From Roseovarius bejariae (GTDB lineage Bacteria > Pseudomonadota > Alphaproteobacteria > Rhodobacterales > Rhodobacteraceae): DNA of 64,000 bases. The stretch is taken from contig NZ_SZWE01000001.1 of the NCBI RefSeq assembly GCF_009669325.1, forward strand, positions 1,364,402 to 1,428,401, in the 5' to 3' direction. Shown here one piece after another: positions 1 through 9,470 of this stretch. Numbering within the stretch: position 1 is the stretch's first letter; each line of letters opens with the position of its first letter. Position numbers and translations under genes: made by a program. The notes beneath the pieces were generated by a model. The model saw nothing but the letters and a program-made list of their open reading frames with translations, was not told the origin of the DNA and ran no database searches.

Positions 1-1369
1 GCGTGCCGGCGGTCAGCGTGCCGGTTTTATCGAAGACCACGGTATCGACCTGCGCCAACCGCTCCAGCGCGGTTTCGTGCTTGATCAGCATGCCGCGACG
101 GAAGAGACGCCCCGAAGCGGCGGTTGTCACGGCGGGCACCGCGAGGCCCAGCGCACAGGGGCAGGTGATGATCAGCACGGCGGCGGCAATATTGAGCGCG
201 GTGCGCATATCGAAGGTGTAGAGATACCAGCCCACGAAAGCCAAGGCCGAGAGGATATGCACGCCGGGGGCATAGAGTTTCGCGGCCTTGTCCGCCAGCG
301 AGGTATAGCGCGAGCGGCCAGATTCCGCGATGGCCACCAGATCGGCCATCTGGTGCAGCGAGGTATCCTGCCCTACGGCACTGGCCCGGATGGTGAGCGG
401 GCCGGTCAGGTTGACCTCCCCCGCCGAGACCCCCTGCCCCGCTTCCGCGAAAACCGGCAGGGTTTCACCCGTCAGCAGCGAGCGGTCGAGTTCCGAGGTC
501 CCTTCGGTAATCTCGCCGTCCACGGGCATGCGCGCACCGGGGCGGACGCGGATCAGGTCGCCCACGGCCAATTCAGCCACGTTGACGACCTCTTCTGTCC
601 CGTCCTCGGCCAGCCGCGTGGCGCGGGGCACTTCGAGTGCGGTCAGTTCTTCGGCCGCCGAGCGGGCGATGGCCCGTGTCCGATGATCGAGGTAGCGGCC
701 CGCCAGAAGGAAGAAGGTCAGCGCGAGGGCCGCATCGAAATAGGCGTGTTCGCCCGAGAGCGAGGTTTCCCAGAGCGAGGTCACGATAGCCAGCAGGATG
801 GCCAGCGTGATCGGCACATCCATGTTGAGTTGCCGATGCGACAGTGCGGCCCATGCATTGCGGAAAAACGGCTGCCCCGCGAAGGCGATGGTCGGCAGGG
901 CAATGGCCGCCGAAATCCAGTGGAACAGGTCGCGCGTGGCATCCGCCGCGCCGGACCAGACCGAGATCGACAACAGCATCACGTTCATCGAGGCAAAGCC
1001 CGCCACGGCAAGCCGCATCAGAAGGTCACGCCCCGCCCGGTCGGTGGCGGTCGCGTTCAGGGTGCCTGCGTCCAGTTCATGCGCCTCATATCCCAGCCCC
1101 TCGACGAGGTGTTTCATCTCCTGCGCGGTCACGTCCGGCTCGGCTTCGATACTGGCGCGCTTGAGGGTCAGGTTCACGCGGGCGGATTTGACCGCCGGAT
1201 GCGCGTTCAGCGCCTTTTCGATCTTGGTGATACAGGCCGAACAATGAATCCCCGGCAGCGACAGGGCGATCTGGGCCGGGGTGCGGTCCACCTCGGCCAG
1301 CGATTCCGCCGCCGGGGCGGCGGCGCAGGCCGGACAGGCCGAGTGGTTGGGGCGCATGGTGGCGGTCAT
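1..1369 (-). CDS. ccoI: Copper-translocating P1B-type ATPase CcoI/FixI (3' end outside window)
   Basis: Inner-membrane copper pump used in cbb3 oxidase assembly. I translated the minus strand from the ATG at 1369; the frame stays open to the window edge, giving about 456 residues. An N-terminal metal-binding domain carries CSAC (C43, C46), then come membrane segments, a TGE-type actuator region, the intramembrane CPC motif (reads CPCALG, near residue 403) and the phosphorylation motif DKTGTLT just before the edge. The ATP-binding domain is therefore missing only because the window ends. The start is 5 bases after the ccoH stop, so it is the third gene of a ccoGHI(S) operon. The CPC motif and the operon make CcoI more likely than a general CopA exporter. 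Confidence 0.95.
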   Translation of the reverse strand, partial: MTATMRPNHSACPACAAAPAAESLAEVDRTPAQIALSLPGIHCSACITKIEKALNAHPAVKSARVNLTLKRASIEAEPDVTAQEMKHLVEGLGYEAHELDAGTLNATATDRAGRDLLMRLAVAGFASMNVMLLSISVWSGAADATRDLFHWISAAIALPTIAFAGQPFFRNAWAALSHRQLNMDVPITLAILLAIVTSLWETSLSGEHAYFDAALALTFFLLAGRYLDHRTRAIARSAAEELTALEVPRATRLAEDGTEEVVNVAELAVGDLIRVRPGARMPVDGEITEGTSELDRSLLTGETLPVFAEAGQGVSAGEVNLTGPLTIRASAVGQDTSLHQMADLVAIAESGRSRYTSLADKAAKLYAPGVHILSALAFVGWYLYTFDMRTALNIAAAVLIITCPCALGLAVPAVTTAASGRLFRRGMLIKHETALERLAQVDTVVFDKTGTLTAGT

Positions 1370-1374
1370 TGGTC

Positions 1375-1830
1375 CTAGTCCTTGATCAGCACGACCCGTT
1401 GCCTGAATTCGGTTCCGTCGTCGGCCAGGGCGATCATGCGGATGTTCCAGTTGCCGTCGCCCAGTTCCACGGGGGCGACATAGGCCGACCCGTTGTACCG
1501 AAAGTTCGGCGTCACATCGTCTTTCACATGGGTGGCACGCCCCACGGTGGCCTTGAGGTCGGCCGCCTCGACAGGCTTGCCGTCCTGACCGATGATGGCC
1601 AGTGTCAGAAGTCCGTTGTGGTGATGGGCGCTGATCTCCCAGCCCAGGGATTCCTGTGCCGCCTTGCGGTCGTTGAAGGTCTGGCTGGCGATATAGCCGT
1701 TTTTCACCTCAAGCCCGGGGAAGGTCTTGATGGCCGAATAGGCCAGCACGAGGTTGACCCCGATGATCACCGCGAAGGCGGCGGCGAACCCGAGGAAAAC
1801 GTGTTTACCGGTGAGCTTGCGCTCGGCCAT
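1375..1830 (-). CDS. ccoH: Cytochrome cbb3 oxidase assembly protein CcoH/FixH
   Basis: Small single-pass membrane protein of 151 residues needed for stable cbb3 oxidase assembly. The chosen ATG at 1830 overlaps the ccoG stop by one base (TGATG), and the protein then reads MAERKLTGKHVFLGF; the frame continues upstream but lies inside ccoG there. One membrane segment lies at about residues 12-32, followed by a periplasmic FixH domain ending near the C-terminus. Placement between ccoG and ccoI is the standard order. The family is poorly conserved, so identification relies on position plus the typical TM and FixH-like layout. Confidence 0.92.
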   Translation of the reverse strand: MAERKLTGKHVFLGFAAAFAVIIGVNLVLAYSAIKTFPGLEVKNGYIASQTFNDRKAAQESLGWEISAHHHNGLLTLAIIGQDGKPVEAADLKATVGRATHVKDDVTPNFRYNGSAYVAPVELGDGNWNIRMIALADDGTEFRQRVVLIKD

Positions 1831-3269
1831 CAATTGGACCTCCCGTTGAAGAACGTGTCTTCGTAGGCGCGTTCGCCGTTGGCGATGTCCTCGACCCAAA
1901 GGCGGACCTCGGTCCGTTCGTCCTGTGCGGCCTGCGCCGTGGGTGGCGCGATCAGGTAGACACGCTGAAGTTTGGTCGAGTCGGCGGGGACATTCACCGT
2001 CTCATAGGGCGTACCTTCGAGTTGCACGCGGATTGCAGGGTCTTCGCCCTTGACCGAGATGCGGAAGGGCCGGTCCTCGCCGTGTTTGTTGCGCAGGCGC
2101 ACTTCATAAGCGTTGCGGATGGAGCCGTCCGCCATGGTGACGTAGGTGGGGTTGCGGACCGGGGCGACAGTCATGTCGATGTCGGGCCGGATGAAAAGTG
2201 CAAAGATCAACCCGAAGCCCACCAGCGACCACAGGGCGGTATACAGGATGGTCCGCGGCCGTAGGATATGCTTGATGATCGGCTTGGGCTCCCCGCCCTT
2301 GCGTTCATTCTCTTCGTCGGTCAGAGCCATGTAGTCGATCAGGCCACGCGGCTTGCCGATCTTGGCCATGATATCATCGCAGGCATCGATGCACAGCGCG
2401 CAGGTGATGCATTCAAGCTGTTGGCCCTCGCGAATGTCGATGCCCACGGGGCAGACATTGACGCAGGCCATGCAATCGATGCAATCGCCCTGTTCGGCAC
2501 CGGCCTTGACCTCGGGGGAGTTCTTGCGCGGCTCACCGCGCCATTCCCGATAGCCGACCACCAGCGTATCTTCGTCCATCATGGCGGCCTGGATGCGCGG
2601 CCATGGGCAGGCGTAGATGCAAATCTGTTCACGGGCGAAGCCACCGAAGAAGAAGGTGGTGCCGGTCAGGACGGCGATGGTGGTATAGGCAATGGGATGC
2701 GCATTGAGCGTGAAGAGATCCACCAAGAGCGTCGGCGCATCGGTGAAATAGAACACCCAGGCCCCGCCCGTGGCTGCCGCGATCAAAAGCCAGCTGATCC
2801 ATTTGGTCATGCGCAGGCGAATCTTGCGGGCATCGAGTTTCTTCTGACGGTGCAGGCGCAGGCGGGCGTTGCGGTCACCTTCGATCCAGCGTTCCACCAG
2901 AATGAACAAATCGGTCCAGACGGTTTGCGGGCAGGCATAGCCGCACCAGACCCGGCCAAGGGCCGAGGTGAACAGGAACAGGCCCAGCCCCGCCATCACC
3001 AAAAGCCCCGCGACGAAATAGAATTCGTGCGGCCAGATCTCGATCCAGAAGAAATAGAAGCGGCGGTTGGCAAGGTCGATCAGCACCGCCTGATCCGGCA
3101 GGCTTGGCCCCCGGTCCCAGCGAATCCAGGGCGTCAGGTAATAGATGCCCAGCGTGATCGCCATGATAACCCATTTGAGGTTACGGAACTTGCCATACAC
3201 CTTCTTGGGAAAGACGGGCTCACGGGCGGCATAAAGGCTGGGAGGGCTGTCGGGTTGGGTATCGGCCAC
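1830..3269 (-). CDS. ccoG: Cytochrome c oxidase accessory protein CcoG (RdxA/FixG), polyferredoxin-like
   Basis: Membrane iron-sulfur protein of 479 residues. CcoG of related bacteria is known to act as a cupric reductase supplying Cu(I) for cbb3 oxidase. The sequence shows an N-terminal membrane segment, GYACPQTVW and CIYACPW cysteine motifs between further membrane segments, then two 4Fe-4S clusters in CIDCMACVNVCP and CITCALCIDAC, and a C-terminal periplasmic Ig-like domain. The start is GTG at 3269, with GGAG about 7 bases upstream. It is the first gene of the ccoGHI operon, with an FNR box at 3334-3347 upstream. Confidence 0.96.
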   Translation of the reverse strand: MADTQPDSPPSLYAAREPVFPKKVYGKFRNLKWVIMAITLGIYYLTPWIRWDRGPSLPDQAVLIDLANRRFYFFWIEIWPHEFYFVAGLLVMAGLGLFLFTSALGRVWCGYACPQTVWTDLFILVERWIEGDRNARLRLHRQKKLDARKIRLRMTKWISWLLIAAATGGAWVFYFTDAPTLLVDLFTLNAHPIAYTTIAVLTGTTFFFGGFAREQICIYACPWPRIQAAMMDEDTLVVGYREWRGEPRKNSPEVKAGAEQGDCIDCMACVNVCPVGIDIREGQQLECITCALCIDACDDIMAKIGKPRGLIDYMALTDEENERKGGEPKPIIKHILRPRTILYTALWSLVGFGLIFALFIRPDIDMTVAPVRNPTYVTMADGSIRNAYEVRLRNKHGEDRPFRISVKGEDPAIRVQLEGTPYETVNVPADSTKLQRVYLIAPPTAQAAQDERTEVRLWVEDIANGERAYEDTFFNGRSN

Positions 3270-3333
3270 GGAATCACTCCGGAATTCGCGTTCTTGTTAT
3301 AGGGTCTTGTTTCAGGCGTGGGGGATGCAAGCC

Positions 3334-3347
3334 TTGATTTGGGTCAA
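3334..3347 (-). promoter_or_regulatory. FNR/FnrL box upstream of ccoG
   Basis: The sequence TTGAT-TTGG-GTCAA matches the FNR consensus TTGAT-N4-ATCAA at nine of ten half-site positions. Its centre lies about 71 bases upstream of the ccoG GTG. FnrL control of cco maturation genes is established in Rhodobacter; its use here is inferred from the site. Confidence 0.8.
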
Positions 3348-3367
3348 ATTTTGACTCTGAAAGTGAT

Positions 3368-4267
3368 CTATTCCTTTTCCGGCAAACAACGCGCGGCGTT
3401 ACGCGCCTCGCGGCGGAGCCAATTGGCAAAGGCCTTGGCGCGGGGGCGCAAGGGCCCTTTGCGCGATACGATGTAGTACCCGGACGGGCCGTCGTCACGA
3501 AAAAGTTCCAGAAGGCGGCCCGCCGTGATGTCCTGATGCACCCATTCGTAAACCGTGACCGCCACGCCATAGCCATTGCGCAATCCGTCCAGCAACAGAT
3601 TGCCCGGCACCTGCGTCAACCCGCCCTCGCGATCGGTGGTCACACCCCGCTGGCGCAACCAGTCGCTGGCCTCGGTGGTGCCGAATTCCTGCAGCCATGG
3701 CAGGCCGGTCAGGTCGGCGGGTTGGGTGACGGGGTTGTCCTTGACCAGATCGGGTGCGGCGACCGCGACAAGGGGCGATGTGAAAAGCAGATGCGCATCA
3801 AGGCCCGGCCAGTCGCCCGTGCCATAGCGGATGGCAATGTCGATCCCGCCGGGTTCGAGGTTGACCACCTGCGGCGTGGGCGAAAGCATCAGGTCGGCCT
3901 CGGGGTGGGCCTGCCGAAAGGCGGCAAGCCGCGGCATGAGCCAGTGCGCCGCGAAACTGGGCGTGGTCGAGATTTGCAGGGCGCGCCCCTCATCGGCGCC
4001 GGTCAGTGCATCAATGGTGCGGGCGATACCGCCAAAGCCCGCGGTCAGGGCCTCGGCCAATTGTCGGCCTTCGGGCGTAAGCGTCAGCTTGCGCCCCGAG
4101 CGATCCACGAGCGTCAGGCCCATATGCCCTTCCAGTGTCTTGATTTGCTGGCTGATCGCCGCGTGGCTGACGTTCAGCGCATCACCCGCAGCACTGGCCG
4201 AGCCGGTCTCGGACAGGGCGGCAAAGGCACGCAGGGCCGTGAGGGGCGGCAGGGAGAGCCAATTCAT
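3368..4267 (-). CDS. LysR-family transcriptional regulator (GcvA-like)
   Basis: DNA-binding regulator of 299 residues. An N-terminal winged helix-turn-helix occupies residues 1-65 (LTALRAFAALSETGSASAA, then SHAAISQQIKTLE), followed by a periplasmic-binding-protein-like effector domain at about 90-290. The style (LPPLTALRAFAA, with SISTTPSFAAHWLMPRL in the effector domain) is that of the GcvA/AmpR subgroup. The target is unknown. It sits between the two cco operons, with only a possible 51-residue ORF diverging from it at 4369, so cco control should not be assumed. The start ATG at 4267 fits the family N-terminus. Confidence 0.92.
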   Translation of the reverse strand: MNWLSLPPLTALRAFAALSETGSASAAGDALNVSHAAISQQIKTLEGHMGLTLVDRSGRKLTLTPEGRQLAEALTAGFGGIARTIDALTGADEGRALQISTTPSFAAHWLMPRLAAFRQAHPEADLMLSPTPQVVNLEPGGIDIAIRYGTGDWPGLDAHLLFTSPLVAVAAPDLVKDNPVTQPADLTGLPWLQEFGTTEASDWLRQRGVTTDREGGLTQVPGNLLLDGLRNGYGVAVTVYEWVHQDITAGRLLELFRDDGPSGYYIVSRKGPLRPRAKAFANWLRREARNAARCLPEKE

Positions 4268-4368
4268 ATGTAATCCACACTTACACGTCTAAATTTTTCC
4301 TGAGTCGCATCGTAAGCCCAAAAAGCCGATAACAAAAGGCAGGAAACGTGAACAGGAAAGGAAACGAC

Positions 4369-4524
4369 ATGCTTGGTGTTTTCGCAAAATCTTTCAATAC
4401 CGCCACCCGGACAGATCGCCGCGTCTACTGGGGCACGCCGGCCTGCTGGACACGGGGCCCCGCCTTCGACACCCGCGAGTCGGCGGAACTTGTCGCCCAT
4501 ACGGAAGGCCGCCGCCGTGACTGA
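4369..4524 (+). CDS. Possible small protein, 51 residues, divergent from the LysR gene
   Basis: A short open frame starts at ATG 4369, with AGGAAAGGAAA-type purine-rich sequence 5-15 bases upstream, and ends in TGA at 4522-4524. The product begins MLGVFAKSFNTATRTDRR and contains one Cys and several Trp and Arg residues. I do not recognise the family and see no signal peptide or membrane segment. The case for it is the good ribosome site and its divergent position next to a LysR gene, a common place for a regulated target. The case against is its length and the lack of any recognisable domain. Confidence 0.4.
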   Translation: MLGVFAKSFNTATRTDRRVYWGTPACWTRGPAFDTRESAELVAHTEGRRRD

Positions 4525-4662
4525 TCGTTTCGATGATCCGGTCACGCGCCCGTCCCCGATGGCGGGGCACAGGCAACACTGGCCGTGGCTGAATGGACCC
4601 GAACAAAGGCAAAAACCGCCCAAGCGGCGTTGACAGGTGCCAATGATTTCGGGGAATAAAGT

Positions 4663-4711
4663 GGCACCGGCCTTCCAGGAAACGCGCGAACAGGACGGAA
4701 GGGCCGGTGCC
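4663..4711. repeat. Inverted repeat with 10-bp perfect arms
   Basis: GGCACCGGCC at 4663-4672 pairs with GGCCGGTGCC at 4702-4711. The pairing extends inward by TTCC/GGAA with one bulged G, leaving a loop of about 20 bases. It may be part of the ccoNOQP 3' end processing or termination signal. Confidence 0.6.
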
Positions 4712-4713
4712 GA

Positions 4714-4740
4714 ACCCGCAGGCGCAGGGCGTCTGCGGGT
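4714..4740 (-). terminator. Hairpin downstream of ccoP, probable terminator
   Basis: ACCCGCAGGCGC at 4714-4725 pairs with GCGTCTGCGGGT at 4729-4740, a 12-bp stem with one G-T pair and a 3-base loop. It is 19 bases past the ccoP stop. No clear T-run follows on the minus strand, while the plus side is TATTCTTTTC, so the direction of action is uncertain. Confidence 0.55.
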
Positions 4741-4758
4741 ATTCTTTTCAGGCGGGGC

Positions 4759-5631
4759 TTATTCGCCGCCGCCCAGTTGGTGAACATAGGTGGCGACGGC
4801 GCGAATCTCGGCTTCGCTCAACTCGGCGCCACCCATCGGGGGCATCACACCGAAACGCGAATTGACCACCGTTTGTTTCACCGTTTCGTAGTCCCCACCA
4901 TAGAGCCAGATGGCGTCGGTCAGGTTGGGCGCACCCTGATAGATGTCCCCCGTGCCGTCGGCGCCGTGACAGGCCGAACAGTTGATATCGAACACCTCGG
5001 CCCCGGCCTCGACCAGCGAGGCGTCTTGCGGCGCGTTGACGTTCGGGGTGAGTGACATCACGAAGTTGACCACCTGTTCAACCTGCGCGTCATCCAGAAT
5101 TTCGCCGAAGGCGGGCATCTGGGAATAGCGCGCATCGGGGTCATCTTCGTTCCGGATGCCGTGTGCCACGGTGTAATGGATGTCTTCCATCGTGCCGCCC
5201 CAAAGCCATGCGTCGTCTTGCAGGTTGGGATAGCCCTTGGCGCCTGCCGCGCCCGAGCCGTGACACTGCGCACACCATGTCATGAAGATCGATTCACCGG
5301 CCGACCGGGCATAGCCAGCAAGTTCCGGATCATCGCCGATCGCGTTCAACTCGACCGAAGCGAGCTTTGCGTTGATCTCGGCGTTGGCGGCCTCGGCATC
5401 GGCCAGTTCCTGCGCCACGTTGGCGCGGGTCGACCAGCCAAGGTAGCCCGAGGTGGCACTCTTGATGCCCGGCCACGCGGGATAGGCGATGGTGTACCAG
5501 ATGCCCCAGACGATACAGGCGTAGAAAATCCACAGCCACCAGCGCGGCAAGGGGTTGTTATACTCCTGAATACCGTCCCATTCGTGGCCGGTCGTTTCGA
5601 CCTCTTGTTTCTTTTGAGGTTGTTTTGCCAT
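4759..5631 (-). CDS. ccoP: cbb3-type cytochrome c oxidase subunit III (dihaem CcoP/FixP)
   Basis: Membrane-anchored dihaem cytochrome c of 290 residues that passes electrons to the cbb3 catalytic core. It has one N-terminal membrane segment (about residues 30-52) and two haem c sites, CAQCH (C120, C123, H124) and CSACH (C218, C221, H222). A GTG at 5640 in frame overlaps the ccoQ stop, but an AGGAGG sits only one base before it and 10 bases before the ATG at 5631, so the ATG is preferred. It is the last gene of ccoNOQP. Confidence 0.96.
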   Translation of the reverse strand: MAKQPQKKQEVETTGHEWDGIQEYNNPLPRWWLWIFYACIVWGIWYTIAYPAWPGIKSATSGYLGWSTRANVAQELADAEAANAEINAKLASVELNAIGDDPELAGYARSAGESIFMTWCAQCHGSGAAGAKGYPNLQDDAWLWGGTMEDIHYTVAHGIRNEDDPDARYSQMPAFGEILDDAQVEQVVNFVMSLTPNVNAPQDASLVEAGAEVFDINCSACHGADGTGDIYQGAPNLTDAIWLYGGDYETVKQTVVNSRFGVMPPMGGAELSEAEIRAVATYVHQLGGGE

Positions 5632-5636
5632 GTCGT

Positions 5637-5831
5637 TCACGCCTCCTTGGCGTCGGCTTCGCCGCGCTTGGCGGGTTTGTCTTCGTGCCGGAAGGGAATG
5701 CCCGAGGGATCTTCGTAGGTCTTGGTGGCTCCGGGCCGGAAGACCCAGATCACCACACCGATGAAGAACGCAAAGAGAAAGAGAAGCATCCAGCTGTCGG
5801 CGAATTCACGCAGAAGAGAATAGGTTTCCAT
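5637..5831 (-). CDS. ccoQ: cbb3-type cytochrome c oxidase subunit CcoQ/FixQ
   Basis: Tiny one-TM subunit of 64 residues that stabilises the cbb3 complex. The membrane segment is at about residues 14-32 ([19 protein letters not shown]), followed by the usual short charged tail. The start ATG at 5831 lies 17 bases after the ccoO stop. Its end reaches into the ccoP ribosome-binding region, suggesting translational coupling. Confidence 0.95.
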   Translation of the reverse strand: METYSLLREFADSWMLLFLFAFFIGVVIWVFRPGATKTYEDPSGIPFRHEDKPAKRGEADAKEA

Positions 5832-5848
5832 AGGTCCTTTCCCTTTCC

Positions 5849-6577
5849 TTAGCGGCTTGCCACCGGGGTGAAGGTCGAGAAATCAACCAGCGTGCCCAGC
5901 ATTTGCAGGTAAGCGATCAGCGCGTCGGCCTCGGAGATACCCGGCTGCCCGTCGAAGTTGCGCACGTTGACGTTTTCGCCATAGCGCTCGAACAGGCCGT
6001 CGGTGTCGCCGAAGGGGTCGGTTTGCACCGCGAAATCCGCCTTCGCGTTCTCGATGTGGGCCTCTTCATAAGGCACCCCAACCAAGGCATGCGTTGACAG
6101 AAGGTCCCCGATGTACTCGCCATCAATCAGGCGATCTTCGAGATAGCCATATTTGGGCATCACCGATTCCGGCACCACCGATTGCGGGTTGCGCAGGTGG
6201 TCGACGTGCCATTCGTCCGAGTAGCGGCCACCGACGCGGGCGAGGTCGGGCCCCGTCCGCTTGGAGCCCCACTGGAACGGATGGTCGTACTGCGATTCCG
6301 CCGCAAGGCTGTAGTGACCATAGCGTTCGACCTCGTCCCGCATGGGGCGGATCATCTGGCTGTGGCACACGTAGCAGCCTTCGCGGATGTAGATATCACG
6401 CCCGGTCAGCTCCAGCGGGGTGTAGGGGCGCATGCCCTCTACATCCTCGATGGTGTTCTCCAGCCAGAACAGGGGTGCGATCTGAACGATGCCGCCGATG
6501 GTGACAACAAGGAAGGCAAAGATCGAGAGAAGCGTGATGTTCTTCTCAAGGATTGCGTGTTTGTCGAGAATTGCCAT
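5849..6577 (-). CDS. ccoO: cbb3-type cytochrome c oxidase subunit II (monohaem CcoO/FixO)
   Basis: Membrane-anchored monohaem cytochrome c of 242 residues in the cbb3 terminal oxidase. It has an N-terminal membrane helix at about residues 15-37 and the haem site CYVCH (C68, C71, H72) followed by [15 protein letters not shown], a CcoO hallmark. The Met ligand lies in the C-terminal half. The ATG at 6577 has GAAAGGGA upstream and is 15 bases after the ccoN stop. Confidence 0.97.
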   Translation of the reverse strand: MAILDKHAILEKNITLLSIFAFLVVTIGGIVQIAPLFWLENTIEDVEGMRPYTPLELTGRDIYIREGCYVCHSQMIRPMRDEVERYGHYSLAAESQYDHPFQWGSKRTGPDLARVGGRYSDEWHVDHLRNPQSVVPESVMPKYGYLEDRLIDGEYIGDLLSTHALVGVPYEEAHIENAKADFAVQTDPFGDTDGLFERYGENVNVRNFDGQPGISEADALIAYLQMLGTLVDFSTFTPVASR

Positions 6578-6592
6578 TGATCGGTCCCTTTC

Positions 6593-8197
6593 TTATTCGG
6601 CCGGGACAACGGAGTTGGTGGCTTCGACAGCCGGGCTCCGTTTGACGGTCATGAACAGGTTGTAGCACATGATGATTGCGCCGGTGATATAGAGGACCCC
6701 GCCCAGACCACGCACGACGTACATGGGCAGCTTGGCATCCACGGTGTCCGCGAAGGAGTTCACGAGGAAGCCGTTGGCATCCACTTCGCGCCACATCAGG
6801 CCCTCCATGATGCCGGTCACCCACATGGAGGCGGCGTAGAGGATGATGCCGATGGTGGCGAGCCAGAAGTGCCAGCTGACCATGCTCAGGCTGTAGAGGC
6901 GTTCACGGTTCCACAGTTTGGGCACGAGGAAGTACAGAGCACCGAAGGTGATCATGCCGTTCCAGCCCAGCGCGCCCGAGTGCACGTGGCCGATGGTCCA
7001 GTCGGTATAGTGCGACAGCGAGTTCACCGCGCGGATCGACATCATCGGACCCTCGAAGGTGGACATGCCGTAGAAGCCGACCGAGATCACCATCATGCGG
7101 ATGATCGGATCGGTGCGCAGCTTGTCCCATGCGCCAGAAAGCGTCATCAAGCCGTTGATCATGCCACCCCAAGACGGCATCCACAGCACGATCGAGAACA
7201 CCATGCCCAGCGTCGAGGCCCAGTCGGGCAACGCGGTATAGTGCAGGTGGTGCGGACCGGCCCAGATATAGATGAAGATCAGCGCCCAGAAGTGGATGAT
7301 CGACAGTTTATAGCTGAACACCGGGCGTTCGGCCTGTTTCGGCACGAAATAGTACATCATGCCGAGGAAACCGGCGGTCAGGAAGAAGCCCACGGCGTTG
7401 TGGCCGTACCACCACTGCGTCATGGCATCCTGCACGCCCGAGAAGACCTGCACCGATTTGGAGCCGAAGATCGACACCGGGATGCTGAGGTTGTTCACCA
7501 CGTGCAACATGGCCACGGTGATGATGAAGGACAGGTAGAACCAGTTGGCCACGTAGATGTGGCGCTCTTTCCGTTTGACGATGGTGCCAAGGAACACGGC
7601 CAGGTAGGCCAGCCAGACGATGGTCAGCCACCAGTCGACGTACCATTCCGGCTCGGCGTATTCTTTCGACTGGGTCGCGCCCAGAAGATAGCCGGTGGCG
7701 GCAAGAACGATCACAAGCTGATACCCCCAGAAGACGAACCACGACAGGTTACCCCCCCAAAGACGGGCGGCCGAGGTGCGCTGCACCACGTAGAACGACG
7801 TCGCGATCAGGGCGTTGCCCCCGAATGCGAAAATCACCGCCGAGGTGTGCAGGGGCCGCAACCGACCGAAGTTCATATAGCCCTGCGCCCAATCGAAGTT
7901 GAGCTGAGGGAAGGCCAGCTGGAAGGCAATGAATGTCCCGGCGAGGAAACCGACAACGCCCCACAGGGCCGTTGCAATCACCCCGGCGCGAACGACGCCG
8001 TCCATATATTCTCCGGAAAGATCCACGTTTGGAACGGGTTCGTCAGTGTGGCGAAGCGTCCAGATGAAAAAGCCACCGGCCGCCAGCGCCACTGTCAGCG
8101 CGTTGACCAGATAGGCCAGATCGCGCGCGTAATTGGCCGCAATCAACGCGAAAAGCGTGATGAGGCCAAGCACGATCAGCTTGATGTAGTTCGTCAT
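6593..8197 (-). CDS. ccoN: cbb3-type cytochrome c oxidase catalytic subunit I CcoN/FixN
   Basis: Catalytic haem-copper subunit of 534 residues with about 14 predicted membrane helices. It reduces O2 with high affinity and pumps protons. The sequence shows the low-spin haem histidine segment ([14 protein letters not shown]) and the binuclear-centre region ([15 protein letters not shown], then [13 protein letters not shown]), plus the C-terminal haem histidines in [19 protein letters not shown]. It is the first gene of ccoNOQP. An FNR box centred about 101 bases upstream of the ATG predicts induction by low oxygen through FnrL. Confidence 0.98.
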   Translation of the reverse strand: MTNYIKLIVLGLITLFALIAANYARDLAYLVNALTVALAAGGFFIWTLRHTDEPVPNVDLSGEYMDGVVRAGVIATALWGVVGFLAGTFIAFQLAFPQLNFDWAQGYMNFGRLRPLHTSAVIFAFGGNALIATSFYVVQRTSAARLWGGNLSWFVFWGYQLVIVLAATGYLLGATQSKEYAEPEWYVDWWLTIVWLAYLAVFLGTIVKRKERHIYVANWFYLSFIITVAMLHVVNNLSIPVSIFGSKSVQVFSGVQDAMTQWWYGHNAVGFFLTAGFLGMMYYFVPKQAERPVFSYKLSIIHFWALIFIYIWAGPHHLHYTALPDWASTLGMVFSIVLWMPSWGGMINGLMTLSGAWDKLRTDPIIRMMVISVGFYGMSTFEGPMMSIRAVNSLSHYTDWTIGHVHSGALGWNGMITFGALYFLVPKLWNRERLYSLSMVSWHFWLATIGIILYAASMWVTGIMEGLMWREVDANGFLVNSFADTVDAKLPMYVVRGLGGVLYITGAIIMCYNLFMTVKRSPAVEATNSVVPAE

Positions 8198-8291
8198 GTT
8201 GCGTCCCTTCGTCTTTTACCGCGCGATTCGAACTTGCCGCGCGGTCGCTTTTAGACTGTCGCACTAATGCTGCGCCCGCGTAAATGCCGCC

Positions 8292-8305
8292 TTGATCTGT
8301 ATCAA
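8292..8305 (-). promoter_or_regulatory. FNR/FnrL box for ccoNOQP
   Basis: TTGAT-CTGT-ATCAA is a perfect FNR consensus site, centred at 8298.5. If it activates from -41.5, ccoN transcription would begin near 8257, giving a leader of about 60 bases. Confidence 0.88.
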
Positions 8306-8323
8306 AACAAGATCGCGCTTTTG

Positions 8324-8337
8324 TTGATGCGCATCAA
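8324..8337 (+). promoter_or_regulatory. FNR/FnrL box for the divergent usp gene
   Basis: TTGAT-GCGC-ATCAA is a second perfect FNR site, 32 bases from the first. A start at +41.5 from its centre would fall near 8372, about 28 bases before the usp ATG. Each divergent gene thus appears to have its own site. Confidence 0.85.
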
Positions 8338-8399
8338 AGCGCGGTCTGTGACAATGCGCATAGCGTGGAGCCCAGAGTTCAAGGAATGAGGACTGTCAA

Positions 8400-9239
8400 A
8401 TGACGTATAATAGCCTGTTTTCCGTGGTTACCGATGAAGCCTTTGTCGACGACACCATGGCGCAGGCCATGGCCATGGCCTCGGCGCATGACGCGCATCT
8501 CGATGTGCTGTGTCTCGGGGTCGATCGCAGCCAGACGGGGTACTACTATGCCGGGGCAAGCGCGGTTGTCCTGCAAGAGACGATTACTCGGGCGCGAGAG
8601 GAATCAGAGGCGCTTGAGGCGAAGGTAAACAAGACCCTGGAAGGCTCGGGGATTCGCTGGTCCAGTGAAACCGGGGTTGCGCAACTGGCCGATCTGGGCC
8701 GCCATGTGGCAGCGCGGGCGCGATTTTCCGATCTGGTGATTCTGCCGCGGCCTTATGGCGACAACTGCGGGGCGGAACTTGAGCCGGTGACCGAATCGGC
8801 GCTGTTCGAAGGGCACACCCCTGCCCTGATCACCCCACCCAAGATCGCGCCGCAGGCCAACCCCAAGCGGGTCATGGTCGGATGGAACGAAAGCGGCGAG
8901 GCCCTCAGCGCGATCCGGGCCGCGATGCCGATGCTGACAGAGGCGGAGGCTGTGCATGTGGTGATCATCGACCCGCCGCAGCACGGGCCGAACCGGTCGG
9001 ATCCCGGCGGGCTGATCTCGCAATACCTTGCGCGGCACGGTGCCAAGGTCGAGATCGATGTCTTGTCCAAGACCCTGCCGCGTGTGTCGGACGTCTTGTT
9101 GCGCCATGCCAGCGATATCGAGGCCGATATGCTTGTCATGGGGGCCTATGGTCATTCACGTTTTCGCGAGGCTGTGTTCGGCGGGGCCACGCGCGACATG
9201 CTGGAACAGGCCGACCTGCCGGTCTTCATGGCGCACTGA
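8400..9239 (+). CDS. Universal stress protein with two UspA domains
   Basis: Cytoplasmic stress protein of 279 residues built from two tandem UspA folds (about 1-140 and 155-279). The second ends with a nucleotide-binding-type segment, DMLVMGAYGHSRFREAVFGGATRDML, matching the ATP-binding Usp signature G-x2-G-x9-G(S/T); the first copy is degenerate. It diverges from ccoNOQP with its own FNR box, the same arrangement known next to ccoN in Rhodobacter. The exact role is not known; induction under low oxygen is inferred. Confidence 0.93.
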   Translation: MTYNSLFSVVTDEAFVDDTMAQAMAMASAHDAHLDVLCLGVDRSQTGYYYAGASAVVLQETITRAREESEALEAKVNKTLEGSGIRWSSETGVAQLADLGRHVAARARFSDLVILPRPYGDNCGAELEPVTESALFEGHTPALITPPKIAPQANPKRVMVGWNESGEALSAIRAAMPMLTEAEAVHVVIIDPPQHGPNRSDPGGLISQYLARHGAKVEIDVLSKTLPRVSDVLLRHASDIEADMLVMGAYGHSRFREAVFGGATRDMLEQADLPVFMAH

Positions 9240-9257
9240 TCGCGGCATCGCAGCATA

Positions 9258-9290
9258 AAAACAGGCGCGCCGGATATGCGCGCCTGTTTC
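9258..9290 (+). terminator. Rho-independent terminator after the usp gene
   Basis: AAACAGGCGCGC at 9259-9270 pairs perfectly with GCGCGCCTGTTT at 9278-9289 across a 7-base loop. It begins 19 bases past the stop and is followed by a short T-containing stretch. Confidence 0.8.
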
Positions 9291-9470
9291 ATAAAGGCAC
9301 CATGCATAACCTCCGCGGGCCTGACGTTACGGAAAACAGCAGTGTAATATTTAAGATTACCCTGCCACTCACCTTGTCTTTCAGGCCGCCTTTCTATCTT
9401 ACTAGGGCCAATCCGGGATTCTGACGCACCGACCATTTTTCAGCGTCATACTTCGCGAGAAAGGCCACCC

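Larger units (their letters stand above)
4525..4758. other. Intergenic region holding two strong inverted repeats
   Basis: No gene is visible between the possible small ORF and the end of ccoP. The stretch holds a long-looped inverted repeat (4663-4711) and a compact hairpin (4714-4740), listed separately. Confidence 0.7.

Noticed and set aside
77..1378. 433-codon plus-strand frame
   Set aside because: It is antisense to ccoI, which carries the CPC and DKTGTLT motifs; the product is Arg/Gly/His-rich with no domain.
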